Source: CBIHON01 sp966211965 (GTDB lineage: Bacteria; Pseudomonadota; Gammaproteobacteria; Burkholderiales; Burkholderiaceae_D). From it: a stretch of DNA of 64,000 nucleotides. Made by a program: the position numbers and the translations under genes. The stretch is taken from the NCBI GenBank assembly GCA_966211965.1, contig CBIHON010000004.1:156822-220821 (forward strand). Reading direction: 5' to 3'. The notes beneath the pieces are model-generated. The model was not told the origin of the DNA and did not search any database. It saw nothing but the letters and a program-made list of their open reading frames with translations. Shown in pieces: positions 9,116 to 17,908 of this stretch. Position 1 is the first letter of the stretch, and each line of letters opens with the position of its first letter.

Positions 9116-9756
9116 AACCGCACGTAACCGTCATCGACTATGGCATGGGCAACTTGCTCAGCGTGACCCGTGCGCTGGAGCATTGCGGTGCCGAAGTGAC
9201 GACCGAAAGCTCACCGCTTTTCATTGCCAAGGCCGAGCGTTTGGTGCTTCCCGGTGTCGGCGCATTCGGCAATGGCATGGCTGAATTGCAGCAACGCAAT
9301 CTGGTCGACGCCATCCGCAACTATGCGGCCACCGGCCGGCCTTTGTTGGGGATTTGCCTGGGTATGCAAATGCTGCTGGACGGCAGCGATGAGTTCGGCG
9401 CCAGCGAGGGCCTTTCCTTAATTCCCGGCTGGGTCAGGAAATTGCCGGAACAAGCAGGCATCAAGCTGCCCCATATCGGCTGGAGCGGGATCCGTCCGCC
9501 TTCAGGGCGCAACTGGGAAGACAGCCTGCTCGATCATGTAAATCCGGGGGAGGAAGTATATTTTGTCCATTCCTTTTACGCTGATCCCGCGAATCCGGCT
9601 GATCGTCTGGCTGAGACGCCCTATGGGGCATTCCAGTTTTGCTCGGTCGTAAAAAAGGGCAATATCACTGGTTGCCAGTTCCATCCGGAGAAGAGTGGAG
9701 AGGCCGGCCTGGATATAATCAGGAATTTCCTGAGGCAGCCAGCAACAAAATTGTAA
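9112..9756 (+). CDS. hisH2: HisH-type glutamine amidotransferase paralogue
   Basis: Class I glutamine amidotransferase of 214 aa that releases ammonia from glutamine for the HisF partner. The catalytic triad is visible: Cys at about 82 in GICLGMQ, and His at about 191 with Glu at about 193 in FHPEKSG. The N-terminal VIDYGMGNL is the HisH signature. Its start overlaps the hisF stop. With the upstream WbpG-like protein it forms the three-part amidination module known from Pseudomonas O-antigen and Legionella LPS loci. Confidence 0.88.
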   Translation: MKPHVTVIDYGMGNLLSVTRALEHCGAEVTTESSPLFIAKAERLVLPGVGAFGNGMAELQQRNLVDAIRNYAATGRPLLGICLGMQMLLDGSDEFGASEGLSLIPGWVRKLPEQAGIKLPHIGWSGIRPPSGRNWEDSLLDHVNPGEEVYFVHSFYADPANPADRLAETPYGAFQFCSVVKKGNITGCQFHPEKSGEAGLDIIRNFLRQPATKL

Positions 9757-9889
9757 GAACAATCGGCCTCCGATAGAGGAATGCAGTTGCTTTGCATGGA
9801 CAAGGAAGTTTTCGCTGCATGACGCAGCGGAATCCGCCTCGCACTGCTCAACGTAAATGCTTCCCCCATTACACTAGGGATAAATCACC

Positions 9890-11113
9890 ATGTCATGTAA
9901 AGAGTGGACCAAGTCCATTAAAGGTGTGGACGATGTCGAGCTCGGCATTCCTCGTACCAGTTCGTTGACTTACCATTGTGCCGCACCGGAATCAGGAGGC
10001 GCCGACGGACTGGTATTTGTAATCCCGGATTTTGGTGATGAGGCAAATGGTGAGGAGTTGCGTAATTTCCGAGTTTATTTAGCCGAACAACGGAATTTGT
10101 TTGCTGTAACAGTGGAATATCATTGCTACCAGTCAAGGTTGCCCACAGGAGCGGAATTTGCCTTGACCTCCGATGAGTTGGCCAAATTGGTAAAGCTCGG
10201 CGCGGAGCACGGCCTTCTTAATGCAGGGCCCGCCGAGTTGATGGCTGGTCTTGCGGCCTTGCCCGAGCGCCATGTGATCGATATGCACATTTCTCCCGCC
10301 AATGGAGATTATCAAAACTTTGGGGTCATGCAAGCGCTTGATCATCTCACTGTCTTGGCTGACCTGCTTTCCGCTCAAGCGGACAGTTTTAATCAGGAAA
10401 ATATTATTGCCATCGGAGCAAACCATGGCGCATATATTGCCCACCTCATCAGCAAGTTTGCGCCTAATACTCTGCGCGCGGTCATAGACAATTCATCCTA
10501 TACCGATCCGGTTCGAGGCTTGCATCGTGTGGCGCCTGCGCTTTTCGGAAACCTGCAGGTGAACTGCATTCTTGTAAATAAATGGGTTGCCGACGATGTC
10601 ACTTCCAAGCGTTACTTTTCACTCGGGCGGCGCTTGATCCGGCACACCTCCTTGCCGTCCGATATTGAAGAAATGGGGCGATTTTCCCAGCGGCTTTGCC
10701 AGTACCGAATGATTCATGCAGTTGACGATGCGGTTGAGCCTATTGAGGAGAAACGCCTGCAGGCGGAGCGGCTGAAGCAAGCTGGCTTCGATGTTGTTTT
10801 AAGAGAAGTGAGTTCCGTTGGCGAAACGATCGAGCAACTTGCCGATGGCGTGAACGCATCTTTGCGTGCCGTGTTTGACTACTTCTATCCAACGCTTGCG
10901 CCAAGGCCAGGGAAATTGGATGGCGAGTCAGGTAATGAAATAGCTTATTTTTGCGATGAGTATTTTTACTCCTTTTTGCATGCAAAAGAGGGATGCTCGA
11001 TGCGCATAGGATCATTGCGGGCAGCCGAGCCGGTCCCCGTTATGCCAGCTCCCAAGTTTTATGGGCAGTTTAGGTATGGACAGCAACGGATCGAATTTCA
11101 TGGTATTCCGTGA
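9890..11113 (+). CDS. DUF2920-like alpha/beta-hydrolase-fold protein
   Basis: Protein of 407 aa resembling DUF2920 proteins, which are known mainly from the flagellin-modification islands of Campylobacter and have no settled function. A central AIGANHGAYIAHL motif (about residues 180-192) looks like an alpha/beta-hydrolase nucleophile elbow, but the position expected for Ser is Asn here, so hydrolase activity is doubtful. There is no signal peptide or membrane segment. It lies 133 bases after hisH and about 90 bases before the Maf gene. GC content falls and codon use is more AT-rich than in the preceding operon. The family call is from memory of the motif and context and should be confirmed by profile search. 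Confidence 0.6.
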   Translation: MSCKEWTKSIKGVDDVELGIPRTSSLTYHCAAPESGGADGLVFVIPDFGDEANGEELRNFRVYLAEQRNLFAVTVEYHCYQSRLPTGAEFALTSDELAKLVKLGAEHGLLNAGPAELMAGLAALPERHVIDMHISPANGDYQNFGVMQALDHLTVLADLLSAQADSFNQENIIAIGANHGAYIAHLISKFAPNTLRAVIDNSSYTDPVRGLHRVAPALFGNLQVNCILVNKWVADDVTSKRYFSLGRRLIRHTSLPSDIEEMGRFSQRLCQYRMIHAVDDAVEPIEEKRLQAERLKQAGFDVVLREVSSVGETIEQLADGVNASLRAVFDYFYPTLAPRPGKLDGESGNEIAYFCDEYFYSFLHAKEGCSMRIGSLRAAEPVPVMPAPKFYGQFRYGQQRIEFHGIP

Positions 11114-11202
11114 TCGCGTGATCAAATGCCATTGAGACAGTGGACTATATCTTTTGGCTCTTGCAAGTTTATTGAATCCAACACAGGAAATATCAAAGCA
11201 CC

Positions 11203-13221
11203 ATGTTCAAAATTCTTGATGAATTGAAAAATGCCAATCCCAAGCGCAGGGAAAAGCTCGTGATGCGTACTCACGCAAATAATATTGAGTACTTCAAAAA
11301 AACCAATCCTGAGTTGGGCGAATTTATCAAAGCACGCGGTACCGGACAATTTGGTATCAGCATCACCGATACATCGATCGAGATTTTCGACCGCCAGACC
11401 AAGCAGCTATTTCATCCCCCGGGCGAGTTGTTTTCATATATGTCGGATTTGGGCAGCTTGCATCACACAGCTTGGGTTGACAAATTGGTTATACAGCATG
11501 TCTGGCGCGGAGAAGCGGAACATGGAAATCGGATCCGCTCCTTTCTTGAAGGCGTCTATTCTGAATTTCCTGCCTTGCTGAAAGAAAAAATGGATGGCGG
11601 GGTAGTGCGATTGCCGCCCATGAAAGACGGGCGGCATTACTCCGGCCCCGTAGTCTTCTTGGGGATATTTACCGGCTTGCACATCATGAATTACCTGAAC
11701 CGTACGGCAGTGCGCGACGTATTTCTGATCGAGCCGGACCTTGATCGTTTTGCGCTTTCCTGTTTCTTCTTGGACTATCAGCACCTGGAAAATAATTTGG
11801 GTCGTTTGATGCTTCATGTAGGGCCGAATGCGCCACAGTTCCCAATCGACACATTGATTGGTTTGGCTCCAATTACCGCTTCCAGTTGGGTACGATTGTT
11901 GCCTGCTTACCCCGACGGGCAGTTTGATGATATTGTCAATCGAGTCGGTTTGCGGTGGCGTTCTCTTCTGGAGATATTCGTGCCCTGTGAGCGCGAGGTG
12001 AAGAATCTTGCTAACGGCTTGCAGAATATCCGCGCCAAGCTTCCCTTCCTGCACCGCGCGCCGAAATTGTCGTCTGGTTCTGTCGTTGCTGTTGTCGCAT
12101 CGGGACCTTCTCTCAATGACAATATGGCTTGGCTGAAAGAGAATAGGGAGCGGATGATTATCATCGCTTCCATTTCTTGTGTTCGGGTGCTGAAGGAAAA
12201 CGGCATTACACCCGATTTTCAGTGCACGCTTGACACCGAAATCGACGGCCCCCTGTTGGAGAAATTGCAGCTCAGCCCGGATGTGCCTATGGTTGCCTAT
12301 TACAAGCTCAATCCGGACCTTGCATCGAGCTTCAAGAAGACATTGCTATTGCATGAGGATAACAAGGCCAATGCGGTGCGCTTCTTGCACTCATTTACCT
12401 ATACCCATCCCACCACCGGCAATTTGATGACTGCGCTTGCCGCATGGTGCAAACCTTCTCAATTGCTTTTCGTCGGCCTGGACTTGGGCTACCGTGATCC
12501 CAAGCTCAGCCATGTGAAGGGCGGATGGCATGACGACAATGAAGGAGTCGGGCATGACGAGGAAACCGGCAATCGCGAACATCTCCATGTTGCGGCCAAT
12601 TTCCCGGAGTCCGAAGGGGAAATCCTGACCATGTCCTACTATAACAATGCACGCGGCGCAGTGGAGGCGGCAATTGCTCCGCTGGTGGGTAATTGCCGGA
12701 TTCTTAATTTGGCGGATGGTGCCCGGATCAAGGGCGCTGAGCCAATGCGCTGCACGGAACTCGAATTGTCCTTGTATCCGGATAGGGAAAGCGACCTTAT
12801 CGCATTCGAACAAGGTTTTAGCACAGCCTATGAAGAAATCTTTGAGGCCTATGATACGCCTGGCCGGCAATTGATTGATGAGTTGGTCGAAGCGGTGATT
12901 GGCAAGCTCGAGTTGAAGGACGGTTTCCGCTGGCCCGAATTTACAAGGGCGCTCGACGATGCCTACGGTAATGCAGTGACCCAGTGCGTGAATCGGCACC
13001 GCGAATTCCGTATCGAGGTGTATGGGAAATTACTGATGGATATCTTGAGCGAATGGTATCGCACGCTGGTCTTGGCGGAGACCCCCGAGAACGTCGAGCG
13101 TGTCTATAAAAAAGGCTTGATTCAGCTTCGCGAAACCCTTTCTTCCCTGCCGTGGCCAGAGGAGCTGGATGCGATGATGAAGGATAAATCCAGCACGGAA
13201 CCGAAGGCTACTATGAATTGA
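11203..13221 (+). CDS. Maf/DUF115-family nonulosonate transferase
   Basis: Protein of 672 aa of the motility-associated factor (Maf) family, which transfers pseudaminic or legionaminic acid from the CMP donor to Ser/Thr of flagellin in the cytoplasm. The MAF_flag10/DUF115 core is marked by VVASGPSLNDN at about residues 294-304 and the following IIASISCVRVLKENGITPDF, which resembles the sialyltransferase-like nucleotide fold. The N-terminal 200 residues and the C-terminal helical 150 residues match the usual three-part layout. It closes the legionaminic region, so it is the most likely user of the CMP sugar. No flagellin gene lies in the window; the next gene encodes an abundant secreted protein. 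Confidence 0.8.
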   Translation: MFKILDELKNANPKRREKLVMRTHANNIEYFKKTNPELGEFIKARGTGQFGISITDTSIEIFDRQTKQLFHPPGELFSYMSDLGSLHHTAWVDKLVIQHVWRGEAEHGNRIRSFLEGVYSEFPALLKEKMDGGVVRLPPMKDGRHYSGPVVFLGIFTGLHIMNYLNRTAVRDVFLIEPDLDRFALSCFFLDYQHLENNLGRLMLHVGPNAPQFPIDTLIGLAPITASSWVRLLPAYPDGQFDDIVNRVGLRWRSLLEIFVPCEREVKNLANGLQNIRAKLPFLHRAPKLSSGSVVAVVASGPSLNDNMAWLKENRERMIIIASISCVRVLKENGITPDFQCTLDTEIDGPLLEKLQLSPDVPMVAYYKLNPDLASSFKKTLLLHEDNKANAVRFLHSFTYTHPTTGNLMTALAAWCKPSQLLFVGLDLGYRDPKLSHVKGGWHDDNEGVGHDEETGNREHLHVAANFPESEGEILTMSYYNNARGAVEAAIAPLVGNCRILNLADGARIKGAEPMRCTELELSLYPDRESDLIAFEQGFSTAYEEIFEAYDTPGRQLIDELVEAVIGKLELKDGFRWPEFTRALDDAYGNAVTQCVNRHREFRIEVYGKLLMDILSEWYRTLVLAETPENVERVYKKGLIQLRETLSSLPWPEELDAMMKDKSSTEPKATMN

Positions 13222-13273
13222 TGTATGTTTTCCGCAACAGGGAACTTTTAAGATAAATTTGACTATGCGACTC

Positions 13274-13303
13274 TTGACAGAGTTGCCTCATGGCGACTAA
13301 CCT
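13274..13303 (+). promoter_or_regulatory. Putative sigma-70 promoter of the secreted protein gene
   Basis: A perfect TTGACA (13274-13279) is followed 18 bases later by TAACCT (13298-13303), a partial match to the -10 box. This lies about 75 bases before the ATG at 13378, with a GGAG ribosome site just upstream of that ATG. The arrangement suits a strong independent promoter. Confidence 0.5.
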
Positions 13304-13377
13304 AGCAGCGATGTTTCGAAACACATCATTTGATAAAGACCGTTTTAAGTGATATCACAAACCGAATGGAGAATTTA

Positions 13378-14808
13378 ATGAATCAATCGAACAATATTTT
13401 GCGTGCAGCAGTAGCAATGTGCTTTGGCGCAATGGTTGGTCAAGCTCACGCTGTTTTGGATCTGACGCCATCGACCCCAACCGGCACCATCAAAGTTGCT
13501 AAAGAAAATGCTTCCAACGTTCTCCTGGTGACGGCTGTTGGTCAAAGCACGGACATCAAAGTAGCTGTTCCAACCGGCTATGCCGTAACTGCAGCAAATC
13601 CCCTGTACGTCAAGCTGAACTTGACCGGTGGCGCAAGTTTTGTGGCCAACCCGACATTGGGTTGCGGTACGGCAGCTGTGGCTAACGCTGCTGCCGGTAC
13701 ACTGCAGCTCGGCGGTGCAGGTACTTCGTTCGCTGTCTATACTATTGCTTCGACCGATACAACGGTTTCCGGTACATGTACCGCAGCAGTGGGCAACATC
13801 ACTCTGGCAGCTGGCCAAGCGACAGTTGGCCTGTCTGCAACAGTTGAATATAAGAACGGTTTGAACAACACCGTAACGGGCGTGTTGGCAAACTATGTTA
13901 CGTTCACACGTGGCATGACTGCTACTGTTAACAGTGCTGCTGGCAGCGTAGTCGTCGACGCAACCAGCGGTTCCGATAATTTCGATCCATCCACCAGCAA
14001 CAAGGGTGCTTCCCTGGCCCTGTTGGGTGACGTGCAATGGACACAAATCGGTTCCAGCGCTGCTGATCTGACCAATGCTGCAAACGTTAGCGCCGGCGAC
14101 GTGATCACCACTGCTTTCGTGACAGTTAGCGGCCCAGCAATTGCTGCTGCTCTGGCTGCAAACGGCAACTCCGGCGTGTTCTTGCAAGCTGGCTTGGCTG
14201 CTGCTTGTACAACACGTAGCTACACCGTCAGCGCATCCGCTACCAACAGCGTAACGTTCAATAACGTTTCCTTGACCGACATCTCTGCTGGCGTAAGCGT
14301 TTGCTTGAACGTTTCCGGTGGCACGACGGTTATCGGCGTTGGCCAAATGACCGCAACGGTCAGCGGCACAGCCAAGTCCAGCGTTACTGCTGACTTCAGC
14401 GCAACCACTGGCAATGCTCTGGAAACCCTGACATCCAATGGTACGACGCTGAACGCGTACATGGTGAATGCATCCACCAGCGCAGCTAAGACTTCTATTC
14501 TGCGCCTCATCAACACCGGTGCCGTATCCGCTACTTTCACGGCAACTGCTTATGCAGAAGACCTCGGTGTCGCAGACGGCAATCCAGTTGCGTTCACAAC
14601 TTTGGGCACAGCTAACTCGACTTTGGGTACGGTCGCTGCTGGTGGTGCTTTGAATCTGACATCGGCTCAGTTGGAATCGAAGTTGGGCTTCACGCCTAGC
14701 GCAACCGGCAGCAAGTATCGTGTCGTTATCAGTGCTGGTACCAACAGCGCAACTATCCTGAACTACACGAAAGATACCGCTACTGGCGCTATCGTTCTGT
14801 CGCAATAA
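13378..14808 (+). CDS. Secreted Ala/Thr/Ser-rich surface protein with one C-terminal repeat module
   Basis: Protein of 476 aa from the ATG at 13378, which has a GGAG site 7 bases upstream; an earlier in-frame ATG at 13330 would precede the signal peptide with 16 unneeded residues. A Sec signal peptide ends at about residue 25 (GQAHA). The body is rich in Ala, Thr, Ser, Val and Gly and low in charge, with a few Cys that could pair, as in beta-rich surface or S-layer-like proteins. The last 118 residues (from NAYMVNAS at about 358) form the same module that occurs four times in the minus-strand gene ending at 19653. Codon use (many GCT, GCA, GGT, GTT) differs from the neighbours and suggests high expression, as do the promoter and strong terminator. 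Function not recognised. Confidence 0.8.
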   Translation: MNQSNNILRAAVAMCFGAMVGQAHAVLDLTPSTPTGTIKVAKENASNVLLVTAVGQSTDIKVAVPTGYAVTAANPLYVKLNLTGGASFVANPTLGCGTAAVANAAAGTLQLGGAGTSFAVYTIASTDTTVSGTCTAAVGNITLAAGQATVGLSATVEYKNGLNNTVTGVLANYVTFTRGMTATVNSAAGSVVVDATSGSDNFDPSTSNKGASLALLGDVQWTQIGSSAADLTNAANVSAGDVITTAFVTVSGPAIAAALAANGNSGVFLQAGLAAACTTRSYTVSASATNSVTFNNVSLTDISAGVSVCLNVSGGTTVIGVGQMTATVSGTAKSSVTADFSATTGNALETLTSNGTTLNAYMVNASTSAAKTSILRLINTGAVSATFTATAYAEDLGVADGNPVAFTTLGTANSTLGTVAAGGALNLTSAQLESKLGFTPSATGSKYRVVISAGTNSATILNYTKDTATGAIVLSQ

Positions 14809-14845
14809 TCGACTGATCGCTAATTATATTTAGCTTAGTTGTAGT

Positions 14846-14874
14846 AAAAAGGGCAGCTTCGGCTGCCCTTTTTT
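14846..14874 (+). terminator. Rho-independent terminator
   Basis: Perfect 7-bp stem GGGCAGC/GCTGCCC (14851-14857 and 14862-14868) with a TTCG tetraloop and a run of six T. An A-run before the stem means it could also act on the other strand. It lies about 40 bases after the stop of the secreted protein gene. Confidence 0.92.
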
Positions 14875-15141
14875 ATGTAAGTCCTGACTGGTTTGTTTGG
14901 GAATATCTTCACTTCAGCCTTGTGAACCTTTCACGCATTAGATAATCTTCCTTTCTCCCAAAAAGGTAAAAAGTAGCTCGGGAAAATATATCGCTCCCGG
15001 CTATTATCAGGACCGCGATGGAGCATCATCAGTGCGGCAATTTGAATTTGTCTCTGGCCGGATGATCCATCAGAAAAATACTGTTCGTGATGTCGTATCC
15101 GCTTGATACGCTTCCTTCTCTCAGCGACTTTATTTCGCCTC
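14875..15141. other. Intergenic stretch without recognised features
   Basis: Together with the terminator this makes 333 bases between two + strand genes. Apart from the hairpin I see no open frame with homology and no convincing promoter. The next gene may use an earlier start at 15103, which would shorten the gap. Confidence 0.5.
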
Positions 15142-17829
15142 ATGCCAAACCATAGCCACCCCTACGCAAATCTGCCGAAGCAGGCTTTTTGGAAAACCGC
15201 GGTTGCAGATCTGGATTGCCTTCAAATTGACTTGGCATGGAAGCCGAAGGCTCCCATCAACCGTGAAACCCGGATCGTAACGCTCGGCTCCTGCTTCGCT
15301 CAACATATCAGCAAGTCACTCAGGGAGCATGGTTTCAACTGGCTTGATTCAGAGCCTGCTCCCGCCGCTCTCCCCGAAAGCGAGCATGCAAAACAGGGCT
15401 ATGGTGTCTTTTCGTTTCGAACCGGGAATATCTATACGGCGGCACTGCTCAAGCAATGGGTCATGTGGACGACTGGCAGCGCCGAACAAAGTAGAGAGAG
15501 CTTTCTGGAAGGCGGCCGATATTTCGATCCGTTTCGTCCTGCGCTAGGCAATGAGGGTTATGCGTCGTTCGAGGAGATGATGAAGGCAAGGAGCATCACT
15601 CTTGCGGCTATGTCTGAAACGATCAAGCAAGCCGATTTATTCGTTTTTACCCTGGGCTTGACCGAAGCATGGCGAAGCAGAGACGGTTTGATTTATCCGA
15701 TGTGTCCAGGAACGATTCGAGGAGAGTTTTCTGCCGAGGATCATGCTTTTCATAACTACAACGCGATGGAGGTGACGCAGGATCTGCTAGAAGCATTTGA
15801 TGAGTTGCGTGGAATTAATCCGAAGTTGAGATTTCTTCTGACCGTCAGCCCGGTGCCGCTGACAGCTACTGCGAGCGATCAACACGTGTTGACGGCGACC
15901 ACATATTCAAAATCGGTTCTGCGATCGGTAGCAGGTTATCTTGTTCAAACGCGCGAGGACGTCGATTATTTCCCTTCCTATGAGCTCATTACTGCACCTC
16001 CTTTCAAGGGGCAATTCTTTGACGCCAATCTGCGTTCCGTGTCGGAAGATGGGGTGGCGTTTGTGATGAGGCATTTTTTGAGGGGGATTGGCGTTGCAGC
16101 CGATTTACCCGCGTCGAAAATAAGGTCAGGGAATGAGCTTCATACCGCAAGCAATCTCAAAAAGTCCACTGCAACCGACATATGCGAAGACATCATTCTC
16201 GAATCGTGGAGCCGCGACAGGCCAGCCGATCGATCGGTTGCGCCGCCCAATATCGTGTTGATAGGGGACTCGCAAATGGGAATGATTGCCAAGGTCCTCG
16301 ACGAACAGGGAATTCGCTATGCCGGCGGTGCAATCATGCACGGTACAGAATGGCATGACCGTGACTTTGAAGTTGATGGGACAACGTATTTTTTACCGAA
16401 AAACGCGGACGCTCGAGAGAGATGGATGCGAACCTTTACTGACAGTCTTTCGCGGCACTCATCGCCTGATGCTGTAACGATCATCACCAATATCGGCGCC
16501 CACAGTTTTCGAATATTTACGAATGAATTTGAAGAGTATCTGACAAAAGTATCTCCTGTCAGATTCTCGAACGTCATATCCGATAGCAATCTCGGCAATT
16601 TTCTTGTCCAGATACGCCAGTCGCACCTGGACCTTGTAAAGCGATTTGTGGATGCAGGATATAAAGTTGTCTGGGTGAGCGATCCGCCGTTTCAACCGAA
16701 TACGGCAGATATATTCGGACGGATGGACAATATCCTGTCGGAGTATTTCCGCGGTATAGGCTGCGAGGTGATTCATACCAGGAATTGGGTGCGGAATTTA
16801 GGCGCGCCGCCTTCAGAACTCAGATCATCGGAAATCAACCCGGCTACGGGACAACTTGATTGGGTTCACGGATCGCCTGACTATTATCGGCAGCTTGCAA
16901 AAGAGATATTCAAGCGTTTCTCGATCAAGCCGGAAATCAATGCGGTAACCAGGGAAAGCATAGATTCGCAAGTGCCGCAAAAAACATCGGATCTCCTGCC
17001 GGCAACTGCGACTGCAGGAGCATCCCAATCCGATGCTGCGCCGTTGAAAGCAGTCAATCATCTTGATGAGGACGCCGTTCTTGAGCCATGCGGCACGCAT
17101 GGGCAAAATGAACAAGGCCCTACCAATATGGTATTGATCGGCGACTCTCACATGGGAATGATCAGTAAGGCTTTGGCTGAGCTTGGTATCGCATTTGCCG
17201 GCGGGGAGATTATGGAAGGCTCGCAATGGCACGATCTAAAATTTGTTCCGGTTGACGACGTTTTTTTCGTACCTGCCGAGGCTGCGGCAAAAGACCGCTG
17301 GGCCGAAACCTGTACCAGTTTTTTTCAAAAGAGGCCATCAGCTGCAACCGGTGATAAATGGATCCTTACAAATATCGGTTCGCACTCGCATACCTTGATG
17401 AGCAACCTGGGCATCCTGCATTATTTGAAGAGAATCTATGGGACTGTGCCAAACAACCTCAACTTGGTCGATATCAAAAATTACCTGATGCTTGCGCGTG
17501 GCCACCATGTGAATATTGTCCGGAAATTCGTCGACGCCGGCTACAAGGTAATATGGATCAGTGATCCCTATGATGAGGCATCGTCCAACGATTTGCTGTC
17601 CGCGCTGGATAGACTTCTGTGCGAATATTTTGGCTTGACCGGGGCGTTTGTATTCGATGCGAGAGAGTGGCTTCGCCGTCGCGGAGGCTATTCATCGGAA
17701 TTGAAATCCACGGAAATCAATTCAGTCACAGGAGCACTTGATTCTATTCATGGGAGCGATAAGTATTATCGGGAGTTGATAAAAGAGATTCTCAATACTT
17801 ATCCAATCTCTCCGCCTGTTCGTATATAA
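15142..17829 (+). CDS. GSCFA-domain protein fused to two tandem SGNH-like domains
   Basis: Protein of 895 aa. Residues about 35-320 match the GSCFA family (VTLGSCFAQ at about 47-55, then a FTLGLTEAW motif), a group related to SGNH/GDSL esterases. Two homologous domains follow: the first begins at IVLIGDSQMGM (about 370) and the second at MVLIGDSHMGM (about 662). Each has the block I GDS serine, a later TNIG(A/S)HS stretch and a final DxxH pair (LDWVH, LDSIH) like SGNH block V, so both look catalytically intact. A linker of low conservation lies between them. SGNH enzymes add or remove acyl groups on sugars, so a role in acylating a surface glycan is a fair inference. No signal peptide is seen. 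The ATG at 15142 lacks a clear ribosome site; 15103 is an alternative. Confidence 0.75.
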   Translation: MPNHSHPYANLPKQAFWKTAVADLDCLQIDLAWKPKAPINRETRIVTLGSCFAQHISKSLREHGFNWLDSEPAPAALPESEHAKQGYGVFSFRTGNIYTAALLKQWVMWTTGSAEQSRESFLEGGRYFDPFRPALGNEGYASFEEMMKARSITLAAMSETIKQADLFVFTLGLTEAWRSRDGLIYPMCPGTIRGEFSAEDHAFHNYNAMEVTQDLLEAFDELRGINPKLRFLLTVSPVPLTATASDQHVLTATTYSKSVLRSVAGYLVQTREDVDYFPSYELITAPPFKGQFFDANLRSVSEDGVAFVMRHFLRGIGVAADLPASKIRSGNELHTASNLKKSTATDICEDIILESWSRDRPADRSVAPPNIVLIGDSQMGMIAKVLDEQGIRYAGGAIMHGTEWHDRDFEVDGTTYFLPKNADARERWMRTFTDSLSRHSSPDAVTIITNIGAHSFRIFTNEFEEYLTKVSPVRFSNVISDSNLGNFLVQIRQSHLDLVKRFVDAGYKVVWVSDPPFQPNTADIFGRMDNILSEYFRGIGCEVIHTRNWVRNLGAPPSELRSSEINPATGQLDWVHGSPDYYRQLAKEIFKRFSIKPEINAVTRESIDSQVPQKTSDLLPATATAGASQSDAAPLKAVNHLDEDAVLEPCGTHGQNEQGPTNMVLIGDSHMGMISKALAELGIAFAGGEIMEGSQWHDLKFVPVDDVFFVPAEAAAKDRWAETCTSFFQKRPSAATGDKWILTNIGSHSHTLMSNLGILHYLKRIYGTVPNNLNLVDIKNYLMLARGHHVNIVRKFVDAGYKVIWISDPYDEASSNDLLSALDRLLCEYFGLTGAFVFDAREWLRRRGGYSSELKSTEINSVTGALDSIHGSDKYYRELIKEILNTYPISPPVRI

Positions 17830-17908
17830 ACAAGGCGCTCGCAATATGTTGTTCTTCGAGTTAACCTGCACGTGCAGGTTCTCATATTGTTGAGAAAAAT
17901 GTGCTGCA

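Noticed and set aside
8354..9756. Histidine biosynthesis genes hisF and hisH
   Set aside because: No other his gene is present and the pair follows a WbpG/PseA-type amidotransferase, so a sugar amidination role fits better.
13375..14805. 476-codon minus-strand frame, Cys/Ser-rich
   Set aside because: Exact antisense shadow of the secreted protein gene; the Cys and Ser content comes from complementing Ala and Thr codons.
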